From positions 1 through 43,823 of the forward strand of contig JBOGFJ010000089.1 of NCBI GenBank assembly GCA_050743385.1: a stretch of DNA of 43,823 nucleotides, written 5' to 3'. Shown here piece after piece: positions 36,270 to 43,823 of the stretch (positions are counted from its first letter, which is position 1; the number at the start of each line of letters is the position of its first letter). The notes under the pieces were generated by a model. The model saw nothing but the letters and a program-made list of their open reading frames with translations. It searched no databases and was not told the DNA's origin. The DNA is from JACDBD01 sp050743385 (GTDB lineage: Bacteria; Actinomycetota; Acidimicrobiia; IMCC26256; JACDBD01). The position numbers and the translations under genes are program-made.

Positions 36270-37708
36270 ATCGTGACCGGGTCGAGGGTGGCGAAGTCGA
36301 GGCCGCGCTCGGCCGCGAGCTGCTCCAGCACGACGAAGCGGTCGCGAAACCGGGCCGCCCAGCCCCGCAGGACCGACTCGGCGTCGACTCCGGCCGCACG
36401 CGCCAGCACCACTGCCGCCGCCAGCACCTCGCCGAGCCCGGCCTCGAGCACGCCGGGTTCGTCGGCGCGTCGCAATGTCTCCACCGCACGCTCGAGTCGC
36501 ATCACCGCGTCCGCGCGCGATCCGGGAGCGAGGCCGACGGATTCCGCCTTGCGGAGCAACTTGTGCGTGTAGAGCAGTGACGGGAGCCCGGGCGTGATGC
36601 CGGCGACGATCGACGTCGTGCCCCTCTCGTCTTTCTTGATCTGCTCCCAGTTGCGCATGACGTCGGCGCTGGTGTCGGCGTCGGCGTCACCGAAGACGTG
36701 GGGATGGCGGCGCACGAGCTTGTCGTGGATCCCCCGGGCAACATCGGCCATCGTGAACGCGCCCGCCTCTTCCGCCATCACCGCGTGGAACACCACCTGG
36801 TACAGGAGGTCGCCGAGCTCGTCCTCGAGCGCGGCATACGCAGCCTCGGACGGGAGGCCCTCGACCGCCTCGACGACCTCGTAGGCCTCTTCGAGGAGGT
36901 AGCGGGTCACCGAGTGGTGCGTCTGCTCCGCGTCCCACGGGCATCCCTCTGGGCGCCGTAGCCGCTCCGCGAGCGCGAGCAGCCGGGCGACCTCGCGCGC
37001 CGCGCCGCCGCCCGGGGCGTCCACGAACAAGCTCGTGAGATGGTCGGGCTCGACGACGCGGTCGAGTTCCACGAGCCGGACCGTGCGCACCGACTCGCCG
37101 GGGAGACCGAGGCGCTGGAGCACGGTCACCGGCGTCGTCGGGTCGAGCCGCTCGAGCAGGGCGAGCTTCACGTCGGACAGGACGAGCTCGGAGTCGCACT
37201 GCGCGATCAGGAGGGGACCGTCGCCATCGAGTGCGCGGCCATCGAGTGCGCGGCCATCGAGCGCGTGGCCGTCGACGACCCGGGCCCCCTGCATCGGGTC
37301 GACACCGAGGCGCGCCCACGCGAGCTCCGCGAACGACAGACCCGGCACGATCTCGAGCGCGATGGTGCCGGAGCGGGCGGCGTCGTGGAGCAGCTCCACG
37401 GTGCGTTCGGCCACGACGGGATTACCCGGGACCGCGTATGCGACCGGGCCGTGGTCAGCGGCGGCGTCAGCGGCCTCGACCACCCGCCGCACGATGGCGC
37501 GGTAGGCCTCGTCGATCTCGGTGGCGGCGTCGTACTCGGCGTCGAGGCCCGTGAGCTCGATGCCCTGACGCGCCAGCTCCTCGACCGCGGGATGCCGGGC
37601 GGTGCGGACGAACCGGGTCGCGGACCGCTCGAGCGCCGCCCGCGCCGCCGGGAGCAGCAGGTCGGCGCCGGCGGGCCCCAACCCGACGACCACAACCCGT
37701 GGAGCCAT
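36248..37708 (-). CDS. mazG: MazG family nucleotide pyrophosphohydrolase with tetrapyrrole-methylase-like domain
   Basis: A 486-residue fusion of the YabN/MazG type. Residues 1-230 are a tetrapyrrole (corrin/porphyrin) methylase-like domain beginning APRVVVVGLGPAGADLLLPAA, with AYAVPGNPVVAERTV. Residues 245-486 are MazG: GCPWDAEQTHHSVTRYLLEEAYEVVEAV with the metal-binding EExxE, LEDELGDLLYQVVFHAVMAEE, and KLVRRHPHVFGDADADTSADV. It hydrolyses nucleoside triphosphates to monophosphates, removing aberrant NTPs. Residues 146-162 contain three copies of a five-residue unit (DGxAL), from 15-bp DNA repeats. The start is the ATG at 37708; the next gene upstream ends 6 bases before it. Confidence 0.93.
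   Translation of the reverse strand: MAPRVVVVGLGPAGADLLLPAARAALERSATRFVRTARHPAVEELARQGIELTGLDAEYDAATEIDEAYRAIVRRVVEAADAAADHGPVAYAVPGNPVVAERTVELLHDAARSGTIALEIVPGLSFAELAWARLGVDPMQGARVVDGHALDGRALDGRALDGDGPLLIAQCDSELVLSDVKLALLERLDPTTPVTVLQRLGLPGESVRTVRLVELDRVVEPDHLTSLFVDAPGGGAAREVARLLALAERLRRPEGCPWDAEQTHHSVTRYLLEEAYEVVEAVEGLPSEAAYAALEDELGDLLYQVVFHAVMAEEAGAFTMADVARGIHDKLVRRHPHVFGDADADTSADVMRNWEQIKKDERGTTSIVAGITPGLPSLLYTHKLLRKAESVGLAPGSRADAVMRLERAVETLRRADEPGVLEAGLGEVLAAAVVLARAAGVDAESVLRGWAARFRDRFVVLEQLAAERGLDFATLDPVTIHELWTS
37223..37267. repeat. Triplicate 15-bp tandem repeat inside mazG
   Basis: GCCATCGAGTGCGCG occurs twice exactly (37223-37237, 37238-37252) and a third time with two changes (37253-37267). 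On the coding strand it encodes repeated DGxAL units in a loop of the methylase-like domain, so repeat-number changes would stay in frame. Confidence 0.85.
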
Positions 37709-37713
37709 GCGCG

Positions 37714-38718
37714 CTACGGGGCGGGAGCCGGAACCGCGGGCGTGGTCGTCGGCGCGTTCTCCGGGGCTTCGGGCGGCTGCACGGCGCCGAGGCCGTCGGT
37801 GACCTTCCACGCGCCGTACCGGGGATTGACCCGCACGCTGGCATCGGCCACGAGCTCGTCGAGCTCGGGGTTCGTGCTCGTCGCCGGGGCGAGCGATTCA
37901 CGGATCCGCTCCTCGACCGCCTCGAACGGCACCGTGTCGCTCATGAGGATGACGTGGAACCCGAACTCGGTTTGCACCGGCGCCGAGATCTGGCCGAGCG
38001 GGAGGGCGTCGGCGGCCGTCGCGAACTCGGGAACGTACTGCGCGGCGTCGTAGCAGAAGAGCTGCCCGCCGACTTCCGCCGATCCCGTGTCTTGCGACCG
38101 GGTACGAGCGAGCTCGGAGAAGTCGGCGCCGGCGCCCAGCTCGAGAGCGATCTGGTCGGCCTCCTCGCGGGTCGCGACGAGGATGTGCGCTGCGAACTTG
38201 CCCGACGGGCACTGCGCCTGCGCCTGCGCCAGTGTCTCGTCGTACGCCGCCATGACCTCCTCGTCGCTCGGGCCCGCCTCGCCTCCGCCGGTCTCGCGCA
38301 GCAGCGCGGCGCGGCGGCCGTAGCGCTCCTCGAGCCGGTCGCGGAGCCACTGCGGGAACGCGTCGAAGACCTCGGGGCCGATCTCGGTCTCGATGGTGGT
38401 CAGACCTGCCTCGCGATCGGCCTGGGTGACCTCGATGTCTCGGTCGCGCAGCTCGCGGTCGATGACCTCCTGCTGCACCCGGAGCGTCAACCAGAACGCG
38501 GTGATCTGGGGGTTGAGAGTCTGGTCCCCGGCGCCGGCGGTGTCGGGCTGCTGGCCGAGGACGTCGTTGTCGGCGATCGCTTCCAGCTCGCGGTCGATCG
38601 ACGACTGCGACACGTCCTGGCCGCCAACCGTCAGGGCCGAACCACGGGTGCTGTCACACCCGCTCAAAGCGAGCGCAACGGCTGCGAGCGCGACGAGAGA
38701 GACGAGAGGCTTCTTCAC
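37714..38718 (-). CDS. SurA/PrsA-like peptidylprolyl isomerase lipoprotein
   Basis: A 334-residue extracytoplasmic folding factor. Residues 1-21 are a lipoprotein signal, VKKPLVSLVALAAVALALSG followed by Cys (lipobox LSGC). The N-terminal part is SurA-like (VGGQDVSQSSIDRELEAIADND, QVQQEVIDRELRDRDIEVTQADRE), then a parvulin PPIase domain (about 180-275: FAAHILVATREEADQIALELGAGADFSELARTRSQDTGSAEVGGQLFCYDAAQYVPEFATAADALPLGQISAPVQTEFGFHVI). The tail is Pro/Ala-rich. It probably helps proteins fold outside the membrane. The GTG start overlaps the mfd stop (GTGA). Confidence 0.92.
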   Translation of the reverse strand: MKKPLVSLVALAAVALALSGCDSTRGSALTVGGQDVSQSSIDRELEAIADNDVLGQQPDTAGAGDQTLNPQITAFWLTLRVQQEVIDRELRDRDIEVTQADREAGLTTIETEIGPEVFDAFPQWLRDRLEERYGRRAALLRETGGGEAGPSDEEVMAAYDETLAQAQAQCPSGKFAAHILVATREEADQIALELGAGADFSELARTRSQDTGSAEVGGQLFCYDAAQYVPEFATAADALPLGQISAPVQTEFGFHVILMSDTVPFEAVEERIRESLAPATSTNPELDELVADASVRVNPRYGAWKVTDGLGAVQPPEAPENAPTTTPAVPAPAP

Positions 38719-41700
38719 GGTGCGGCGGAGCCTACCGGGGTTGCATCGTCGGCGGGCAGCAGCTCGCCGAGCAGGTCGACGAGGACCCCCGGAACCGACG
38801 CCCCGTTCGCGCCGACGGGCACGACCAGCTCGTCCGCTTGCTTGGCGACGGCGCCGGGCACGAGTCGCCGCAGCCGCAGCTTCTTCGACTCGGGGAGCCG
38901 GAGGCCGGTGATGCGAGCCGCGCCGCGCTGCACCGACACGCTGCGGATCCCGAGCCGGACGCACTCGACGCGGAGGCGGGCGACCTCCAGGAGCGCTTCG
39001 GCCGGGGCCGGCGGGGGCCCGTAGCGGTCGGCCCACTCTGCCCGGATGTCGTCGACGTCGGTCACCGCGCTCACCGCCGCCAGCCGCCGGTACGCCTCCA
39101 TCCGCACGTCGTCACGGGCCACGTAGTCACGCGGGAGATGGGCGTGGACCGGGACGTCGATCGCGATCTCCACCGGCTCGGGCGGCGACTCGCCCGTGAG
39201 CTCACCGACGGCCTCGGTGACCATCTGGCAGTAGAGGTCGAAGCCGACGGCGGCGATATGGCCCGACTGCTCGCCGCCGAGGAGGTTGCCCGCACCGCGG
39301 ATCTCGAGGTCGCGCATCGCGATCTTGAACCCGGAGCCGAGGTCAGTGAACTCCCCGATCGTCTTGAGCCGCTCGTAGGCCTCCTCGGTGAGCGCCCGGT
39401 CGACGGGATGGAGGAGGTACGCGTACGCCCGCTGGCCCCGGCGGCCGATCCGACCCCGCAGCTGGTAGAGCTGAGCGAGTCCGAGCAGGTCGGAGCGGTC
39501 GACGACCAGGGTGTTGACCGTCGGGATGTCGAGCCCGCTCTCCACGATCGTGGTGCAGACCAGGACGTCGGACTCGCGTTCCCAGAAGTCGAGCACGATC
39601 CGTTCGAGCCGGCCCTCGTCCATCTGCCCGTGCGCGACGGCGACGCGCGCTTCGGGCACGAGCTCGCGAACGTGCTCGGCCGCGAACTCGATGTCGCGCA
39701 CCCGGTTGTGCACGAAGAACGCCTGGCCTTCGCGCAGCAGCTCGCGCCGGATGGCCTCGGCGACGGCGCGGTCGTCGTAGTCCCCCACGTACGTGAGGAT
39801 CGGCTGACGGTCTTCGGGCGGCGTGTTCACGAGTGACAGGTCTCGGATCCCGGTGAGCGACAGCTCGAGCGTGCGCGGGATGGGCGTCGCGGTGAGTGTC
39901 AACACGTCGACGTCGGCGCGCAGTGCCTTGATGCGCTCCTTGTGTTGCACCCCGAAGCGCTGCTCCTCGTCGACGACGAGCAGCCCGAGATCACGGAACC
40001 GCACGTCGTCCGAGAGCAGCCGGTGCGTCCCGATCACGACGTCGACCGATCCGTCGCCGACACCCCCGACCACCGCGGCCTGCTCGCGCGGCGTGAGGAA
40101 GCGTGACAGCACCTCGACGTGCACCGGGTAGTTGGCGAAGCGCTCCCGGAACGTCTGGCCGTGCTGGTTGGCCAGCAGCGTGGTGGGGACGAGCACCGCC
40201 GCCTGCTTGCCGTCCTGCACCGCCTTGAACGCGGCCCGCACCGCGACCTCGGTCTTGCCGTAGCCGACGTCACCGCACACGAGCCGGTCCATCGGGACCG
40301 GCCGCTCCATGTCGGCCTTGACGTCCTCGATGGCGCGGGCCTGGTCGGGCGTCTCCTCGAACGGGAATGCGTCCTCGACTTCGCGTTGCCACGGAGTGTC
40401 GGGTGCGAACGAGTGGCCCGGCGTCGCCAGCCGTCGGCGGTACAGCACCACGAGCTCCTGGGCAATCTCCCGGACCGCCTTGCGCACCCGCGCCCGCGTC
40501 TTCTGCCAGTCGCTGCCGCCGAGGCGGTTGAGCGTCGGGCGCTCGCCACCGGTGTAGCGCCGTACGGTGCCGACCTGGTCGGTGGGGACGTAGAGCTTGT
40601 CGCCGCCCTTGTACTCGAGCAGGAGATAGTCGCGCTCGGCACCACCCATCGCCCGCTTCGTCATCTCGACATAGCGGCCGACACCGTGCTGGTGGTGCAC
40701 GACGAAGTCGCCCGGTTCGAGGGCGTCGTAGAAGTCGACCCCGCGCGCGGCGCCGCGCCGGGCCGTGGGACGGCGGTGCACCCGGCGCCGGCCGGTCAGG
40801 TCGGCCTCCGCGACGAGAGCCAGCTTCGCCGCGGGGAGCACGACACCCCGTTCGAGTGGTGCGACCACGAGGGCGAGCGCGCCGGGCGCGGGCGTGTCGG
40901 TGAGGTCGACACCCTCCTCGGCAAGCACGGCGCGCAGGCGATCGGCCGAGCCCCGGCCCTCGGCCGCCAGCACCACCTGGTAGCGCTCGCGCCGGAGGGC
41001 GCCGAGTCGGCGGGCGAGGTTCTCGGCGTCGCCGACCACCGGGTCGAACGCAGTGGCCCCGAGACGGGGGGTGTCGGGCCCCTCCGGAGCGGACGGCACC
41101 GCAACCGCTCCCGCTTCCGTGTGCACGAGCAACCGGCCGAACGGCAGCGACAGGCGCGGAAAGCCGGGCTCGCCGGTCGCGCCCCAAGTTGTCGCGAGCG
41201 TGCTCGCCAACGCCTCCTCCTCGTCGAGCAGCTCTTGGGCCCGGTCGCGCATGCGCTTCGGCTCCACGAGCAGCACGACGGCGTCGCCGGGCAGGAGATC
41301 GGGGAGGAGGTGCTCGCCGTCGCACACCCACGGCAACCACGACTCCATCCCGTCGAAGGTCTCGCCGGTCGCCAGTCGCTCCCACTGTTCTCGACCCCAG
41401 GGCTGTGACGCGACGAGCCGCTCGGCGCGCGTCCGCACCTCGTCGGTGGGCAGGAGCTCGCGCGTCGGGAACACCCAGGCCTCGGCGAGCTCGTGGGTCG
41501 AGCGCTGGTCGGCCACCGAGAACGCCGAGAGCCGGTCGACCTCGTCGCCCCAGAGGTCGACGCGCACGGGATGATCGGCGGTGCTCGGGTACACGTCGAC
41601 GATCGACCCGCGCACCGCGACCTCTCCCCGGCTCTCGACCTGGTACTCCCGCCGGTAGCCCCCGCCCACGAGACGGGCGAGGAGATCGTCGCGGTCGAGG

Positions 41701-42164
41701 CGCTCGCCCGGCCGGATCACCACCGGCTCGACGTCCTCGACATGCGGCCCGAGACGCTGCACGAGCGCCCGCACCGGGGCGACGACGACGGTCGGGAGCT
41801 CGTCTCCCCCGGCCCGCAGGCGCCACATGGTACGGAGGCGCCGGCCCATGGTCTCGAGCGACGGCGACACCCGCTCGAACGGCAGCGTCTCCCACGCCGG
41901 GAACAACTCGACCGCGTCGGGACCGAGGAAGCGGGCGAGGTCGTGAACGAGACGCTCGGCTTCCGCACCGGTGGGTACCGCTACGACGACCGGCCGGCGG
42001 GTCGTGGCCCGGGCGAGGGCAGCGACGAAGACGGCGCGGGCCGGGTCGGGCACCGCGACGACCGGCTCTCTCCCGATGACGGCGCGCACAGCCGGCTCCT
42101 CGGCGAGGAGCGGCGCCAGCTCAGCCAACGGGGGGATGGTCGTGGGATCGGTCGTCTGGATCAT
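38715..42164 (-). CDS. mfd: Transcription-repair coupling factor
   Basis: A 1149-residue DNA translocase that removes stalled RNA polymerase and recruits UvrA. The N-terminal UvrB-like domains (about 30-300) include TLPFERVSPSLETMGRRLRTMWRL and GSIVDVYPSTADHPVRVDLWGDEVDRL. The RNA-polymerase-binding domain follows (about 478-540: FYDALEPGDFVVHHQHGVGRYVEM, KGGDKLYVPTDQV). The helicase core has Walker A CGDVGYGKTE (residues 630-639), DEEQRFG (732-738), TATPIPRTLELSLTGIRDLS, and QLRGRIGRRGQRAYAYL; the C-terminal domain ends SKKLRLRRLVPGAV. The length is normal. It starts at an ATG 63 bases after pth; a TATCCT box lies near 42212-42217 on the minus strand. It is coupled to the downstream PPIase gene. 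Confidence 0.97.
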   Translation of the reverse strand: MIQTTDPTTIPPLAELAPLLAEEPAVRAVIGREPVVAVPDPARAVFVAALARATTRRPVVVAVPTGAEAERLVHDLARFLGPDAVELFPAWETLPFERVSPSLETMGRRLRTMWRLRAGGDELPTVVVAPVRALVQRLGPHVEDVEPVVIRPGERLDRDDLLARLVGGGYRREYQVESRGEVAVRGSIVDVYPSTADHPVRVDLWGDEVDRLSAFSVADQRSTHELAEAWVFPTRELLPTDEVRTRAERLVASQPWGREQWERLATGETFDGMESWLPWVCDGEHLLPDLLPGDAVVLLVEPKRMRDRAQELLDEEEALASTLATTWGATGEPGFPRLSLPFGRLLVHTEAGAVAVPSAPEGPDTPRLGATAFDPVVGDAENLARRLGALRRERYQVVLAAEGRGSADRLRAVLAEEGVDLTDTPAPGALALVVAPLERGVVLPAAKLALVAEADLTGRRRVHRRPTARRGAARGVDFYDALEPGDFVVHHQHGVGRYVEMTKRAMGGAERDYLLLEYKGGDKLYVPTDQVGTVRRYTGGERPTLNRLGGSDWQKTRARVRKAVREIAQELVVLYRRRLATPGHSFAPDTPWQREVEDAFPFEETPDQARAIEDVKADMERPVPMDRLVCGDVGYGKTEVAVRAAFKAVQDGKQAAVLVPTTLLANQHGQTFRERFANYPVHVEVLSRFLTPREQAAVVGGVGDGSVDVVIGTHRLLSDDVRFRDLGLLVVDEEQRFGVQHKERIKALRADVDVLTLTATPIPRTLELSLTGIRDLSLVNTPPEDRQPILTYVGDYDDRAVAEAIRRELLREGQAFFVHNRVRDIEFAAEHVRELVPEARVAVAHGQMDEGRLERIVLDFWERESDVLVCTTIVESGLDIPTVNTLVVDRSDLLGLAQLYQLRGRIGRRGQRAYAYLLHPVDRALTEEAYERLKTIGEFTDLGSGFKIAMRDLEIRGAGNLLGGEQSGHIAAVGFDLYCQMVTEAVGELTGESPPEPVEIAIDVPVHAHLPRDYVARDDVRMEAYRRLAAVSAVTDVDDIRAEWADRYGPPPAPAEALLEVARLRVECVRLGIRSVSVQRGAARITGLRLPESKKLRLRRLVPGAVAKQADELVVPVGANGASVPGVLVDLLGELLPADDATPVGSAAP

Positions 42165-42227
42165 GGACGCGCGTCGACGCCCGAGACGCGGCCGCGTCCC
42201 GGGGGTGCGCGACTCAGGATAACGGCC

Positions 42228-42842
42228 CTACGGGCGGGTGTTGAAGCGGTTCATCGCCGCGTCGACGCCGTCGGTGACGATTGTCTCGACGGCGTCGGCG
42301 GCCTCCTCGATCGTCACCTCGATCTCGGCCCGCTCGCGTTTCGAGAACCGCCGGAGCACGTGATCGGCGCCCCGCTCCTTCGAGACCGGCTTCTCGACGC
42401 CGATCCGCACGCGCACGAACGCATCGGCGTGCAGGTGCGACACGATCGAGCGCAACCCGTTGTGGCCGGCGAGCCCGCCGCCCGCCTTCACCTGCAGTCG
42501 CGCCACCGGCAGGTCGAGCTCGTCGTGCACGACCACGAGCTGCTCCGCCTCCACGCCGTAGCGCCGCACCAGCGGACGCACCGCCTCACCGGAGTCGTTC
42601 ATGTAGGTGAGCGGCACGGCCAGAGCGACCCGCCGGTCGCCGATGTGCACCTCGTCGACCCGCGCCCGCTCCTTGCCCTTGCGCAGGTTGCCACCGTGCC
42701 GGCGGGCGAGCAGCTCGACCGTCTCCGCGCCCACGTTGTGGCGCGAGCCGGCGTATTCGTCGCCGGGATTGCCGAGCCCCACCACGAGCAGGTCGGCCGG
42801 GGTACCCCTGCGCGGCGCCCGTTCCCGCCGGCGCCGCAGCAC
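42228..42842 (-). CDS. pth: Peptidyl-tRNA hydrolase
   Basis: A 204-residue enzyme that cleaves peptidyl-tRNA released from stalled ribosomes. It has ADLLVVGLGNPGDEYAGSRHNVGAETVELLARRHG, with the active-site Asn/His region (RHNVG), PLTYMNDSGEAVRPLVRRYG, VVHDELDLPVARLQVKAGGGLAGHNGLRSI and RVRIGVEKP. The first 15 residues are basic and longer than usual, starting at a GTG (42842) with GGAG about 6-15 bases upstream; a shorter start cannot be excluded. It lies 9 bases after the L25 gene, so pth and ctc form an operon. Confidence 0.94.
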   Translation of the reverse strand: MLRRRRERAPRRGTPADLLVVGLGNPGDEYAGSRHNVGAETVELLARRHGGNLRKGKERARVDEVHIGDRRVALAVPLTYMNDSGEAVRPLVRRYGVEAEQLVVVHDELDLPVARLQVKAGGGLAGHNGLRSIVSHLHADAFVRVRIGVEKPVSKERGADHVLRRFSKRERAEIEVTIEEAADAVETIVTDGVDAAMNRFNTRP

Positions 42843-42851
42843 CTGGCGCTC

Positions 42852-43550
42852 CTACTCCCCGCCGCTCTCGCCCTCGGCCGCCTCGCCGCCCTCGGCCGCC
42901 GCCGCCTCGCCCTCGCCCTCGGCAGCCTCACCCTCGGCGGCCTCACCCTCGACCTCTTCGCCCTCCTCGGCCTCGGGCTCGGGCTCCTCGACCACGCGGG
43001 GCATGACCACCTGCACGACGAGCTCCTCGGGCTCGTTCTGCAGTGCGACGCCCGCGGGTATCGCGAGCTCCTCGATCCGCAGCTGGTCGCCGATCTCGAG
43101 GGCGGACACGTCGACCTCGATGGCGTTGGGGATGTCGGCGGGCTTCGCCTGGATGGCGAGCGAGAACACGAGCTGCTCGAGGACGCCGCCGTCGCGCACA
43201 CCCGCGGGCTCGCCCTCGAGGTGCACGGGGATCTCGGCCTCGACGGCGACGTCGCGGCGGATGCGGACGAAATCGACGTGGATGAGCTCGCCGCGCGTCG
43301 GGTGCCGCTGGATCTGGCGGGCGAGCGTGAGGATGTCGTCGCCATCCCACTTCAAGGTGATCAGCGTGTTGGCGCCGGCCTCGCCGCTGAGGATGTGCTG
43401 GAGCTCGCGGGCGGGGACGGTGACGTTGAGCGTCTCGGTCTCGAGGCCGTAGATGACGGCCGGCACCTTCCCCTCGCGGCGCAGCCGGCCAGCGGGGCGG
43501 CTGCCCCTGACGGTGCGGGGTTGGGCGGGGAGCAGGATGTCGTCGGGCAT
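42852..43550 (-). CDS. rplY: 50S ribosomal protein L25/general stress protein Ctc
   Basis: A 232-residue Ctc-type L25. It starts MPDDILLPAQPRTVRGSRPAGRLRREGKVPAVIYGLE, followed by the 5S rRNA-binding N-domain with DILTLARQIQRHPTRGELIHVDFVRI, and the Ctc C-domain (AVEAEIPVHLEGEPAGVRDGGVLEQLVFSLAIQAKPADIPNAIEVDVSALEIGDQLRIEEL). The last 45 or so residues are an acidic tail of repeated EGEAAE and AAEGG units. The longer open frame upstream to 43640 runs back over repeat B and was rejected. The ATG at 43550 has 176 bases before it, which hold repeat B and no gene. Confidence 0.95.
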   Translation of the reverse strand: MPDDILLPAQPRTVRGSRPAGRLRREGKVPAVIYGLETETLNVTVPARELQHILSGEAGANTLITLKWDGDDILTLARQIQRHPTRGELIHVDFVRIRRDVAVEAEIPVHLEGEPAGVRDGGVLEQLVFSLAIQAKPADIPNAIEVDVSALEIGDQLRIEELAIPAGVALQNEPEELVVQVVMPRVVEEPEPEAEEGEEVEGEAAEGEAAEGEGEAAAAEGGEAAEGESGGE

Positions 43551-43634
43551 GGCGAAGCGGGCTCTCCGGGCGGCTGGGGCCTTCCATTGTGCGTGACGCG
43601 AGGCAGCATCGCCAAACCAGCGAGCCGGAGGAGC

Positions 43635-43726
43635 TGCCATCCACCGGCGAGGGGGCCGGGTCTCCCGGCCCCCGGACCGCCAGGATTGCGCGGGAGCGGC
43701 GAGCGAAGCGAGCGCGACCAGAAAGG
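43635..43726. repeat. Dispersed repeat B, copy 2, downstream of rplQ
   Basis: Read on the minus strand this begins 3 bases or fewer after the rplQ stop with CCTTTCTGGTCGCGCTCGCT, has the hairpin GGGGGCCGGG with CCCGGCCCCC (plus-strand positions 43651-43660 and 43664-43673), and ends GGTGGATGGCA. It matches copy 1 (10820-10910) in nearly all of its length with only small differences around the middle and the loop. Confidence 0.8.
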
Positions 43727-43823
43727 TCAGACGAGTTCGATGCGCGCCATGGGCGCGTGGTCGCCCGGGCGGGGACCGAGCTTGAGGATCCGCAGGTAGC
43801 CGCCGTTGCGCTCGGTGTAACGG
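43727..43823 (-). CDS. rplQ: 50S ribosomal protein L17, C-terminal part
   Basis: The minus strand from the right edge reads RYTERNGGYLRILKLGPRPG, then DHAPMARIELV and a stop, the conserved C-terminal end of L17. The start is outside the window. L17 is part of the 50S subunit near the exit tunnel. The usual neighbours (rpoA, rpsD) should follow to the right. Its stop is followed at once by repeat B, which probably ends the ribosomal operon. Confidence 0.93.
   Translation of the reverse strand, partial: RYTERNGGYLRILKLGPRPGDHAPMARIELV

Noticed and set aside
42860..42980. Repetitive GCCTCG units as a possible CRISPR or satellite array
   Set aside because: They encode the acidic C-terminal tail of L25 in frame (EGEAAE and AAEGG units) and have no constant spacer pattern.

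Overview
The window reads as chromosomal DNA of a high-GC actinobacterium, most likely of the Acidimicrobiia or a related lineage. This is inferred from the very high GC content, many GTG starts, mycothiol-type DinB-fold enzymes, an F420-type (LLM) oxidoreductase, SCO6745, DUF501 and DUF6186 family proteins, and the actinobacterial block ppx - DUF501 - ftsB/divIC - eno - mazG - surA-like - mfd - pth - ctc - rplQ. No insertion sequence, integrase, prophage or CRISPR array is visible. Many genes lack a Shine-Dalgarno leader and carry a TANNNT-type -10 box 6 to 7 bases before a GTG, the pattern of leaderless transcription.

Region 1 (1-13.9 kb) is mixed metabolism and regulation: a dienelactone hydrolase (partial), a PPOX flavoenzyme, a secreted NlpC/P60 peptidase, selenophosphate synthetase (selD), an esterase-thioredoxin fusion, an LLM oxidoreductase, mycothiol-type isomerase-like proteins with MerR and HxlR regulators, YceI, an alkylglycerone-phosphate-synthase-like flavoprotein, a HAD hydrolase and a histidine phosphatase. 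Region 2 (13.9-21.5 kb) holds unusual fusions: a CBS-domain citrate synthase, and a cyclic-nucleotide-binding / glutaredoxin-like / thioredoxin-reductase-like protein followed by a UBP-type zinc-finger protein. A peroxiredoxin, a DUF1353 membrane protein, a glycosyltransferase and an arginase-family enzyme also lie here. At 21.6 kb is an odd class-I tRNA-like gene directly behind a C-terminal remnant of an HNH endonuclease.

Region 3 (21.8-31.7 kb) has DUF72, a lipid-type operon (acyltransferase - epimerase-like - crotonase), an acyl-CoA synthetase operon with small membrane proteins and a GNAT, oligoribonuclease, an ArsR/SRPBCC pair and an aminotransferase. Region 4 (31.7-43.8 kb) is the conserved housekeeping block on the minus strand, interrupted between eno and mazG by a ceramidase-like membrane protein gene and a broken acyltransferase.

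Two dispersed repeat families link distant parts of the window. One is a 48-bp palindrome (near 6.61 kb and 35.67 kb, opposite orientations). The other is a roughly 92-bp element containing a strong hairpin, found just after the stop codons of yceI (10.82 kb) and rplQ (43.73 kb). Two further gene remnants (MATE-type N-terminus at 23.06 kb, acyltransferase at 35.49 kb) suggest ongoing gene decay in the intergenic spaces.
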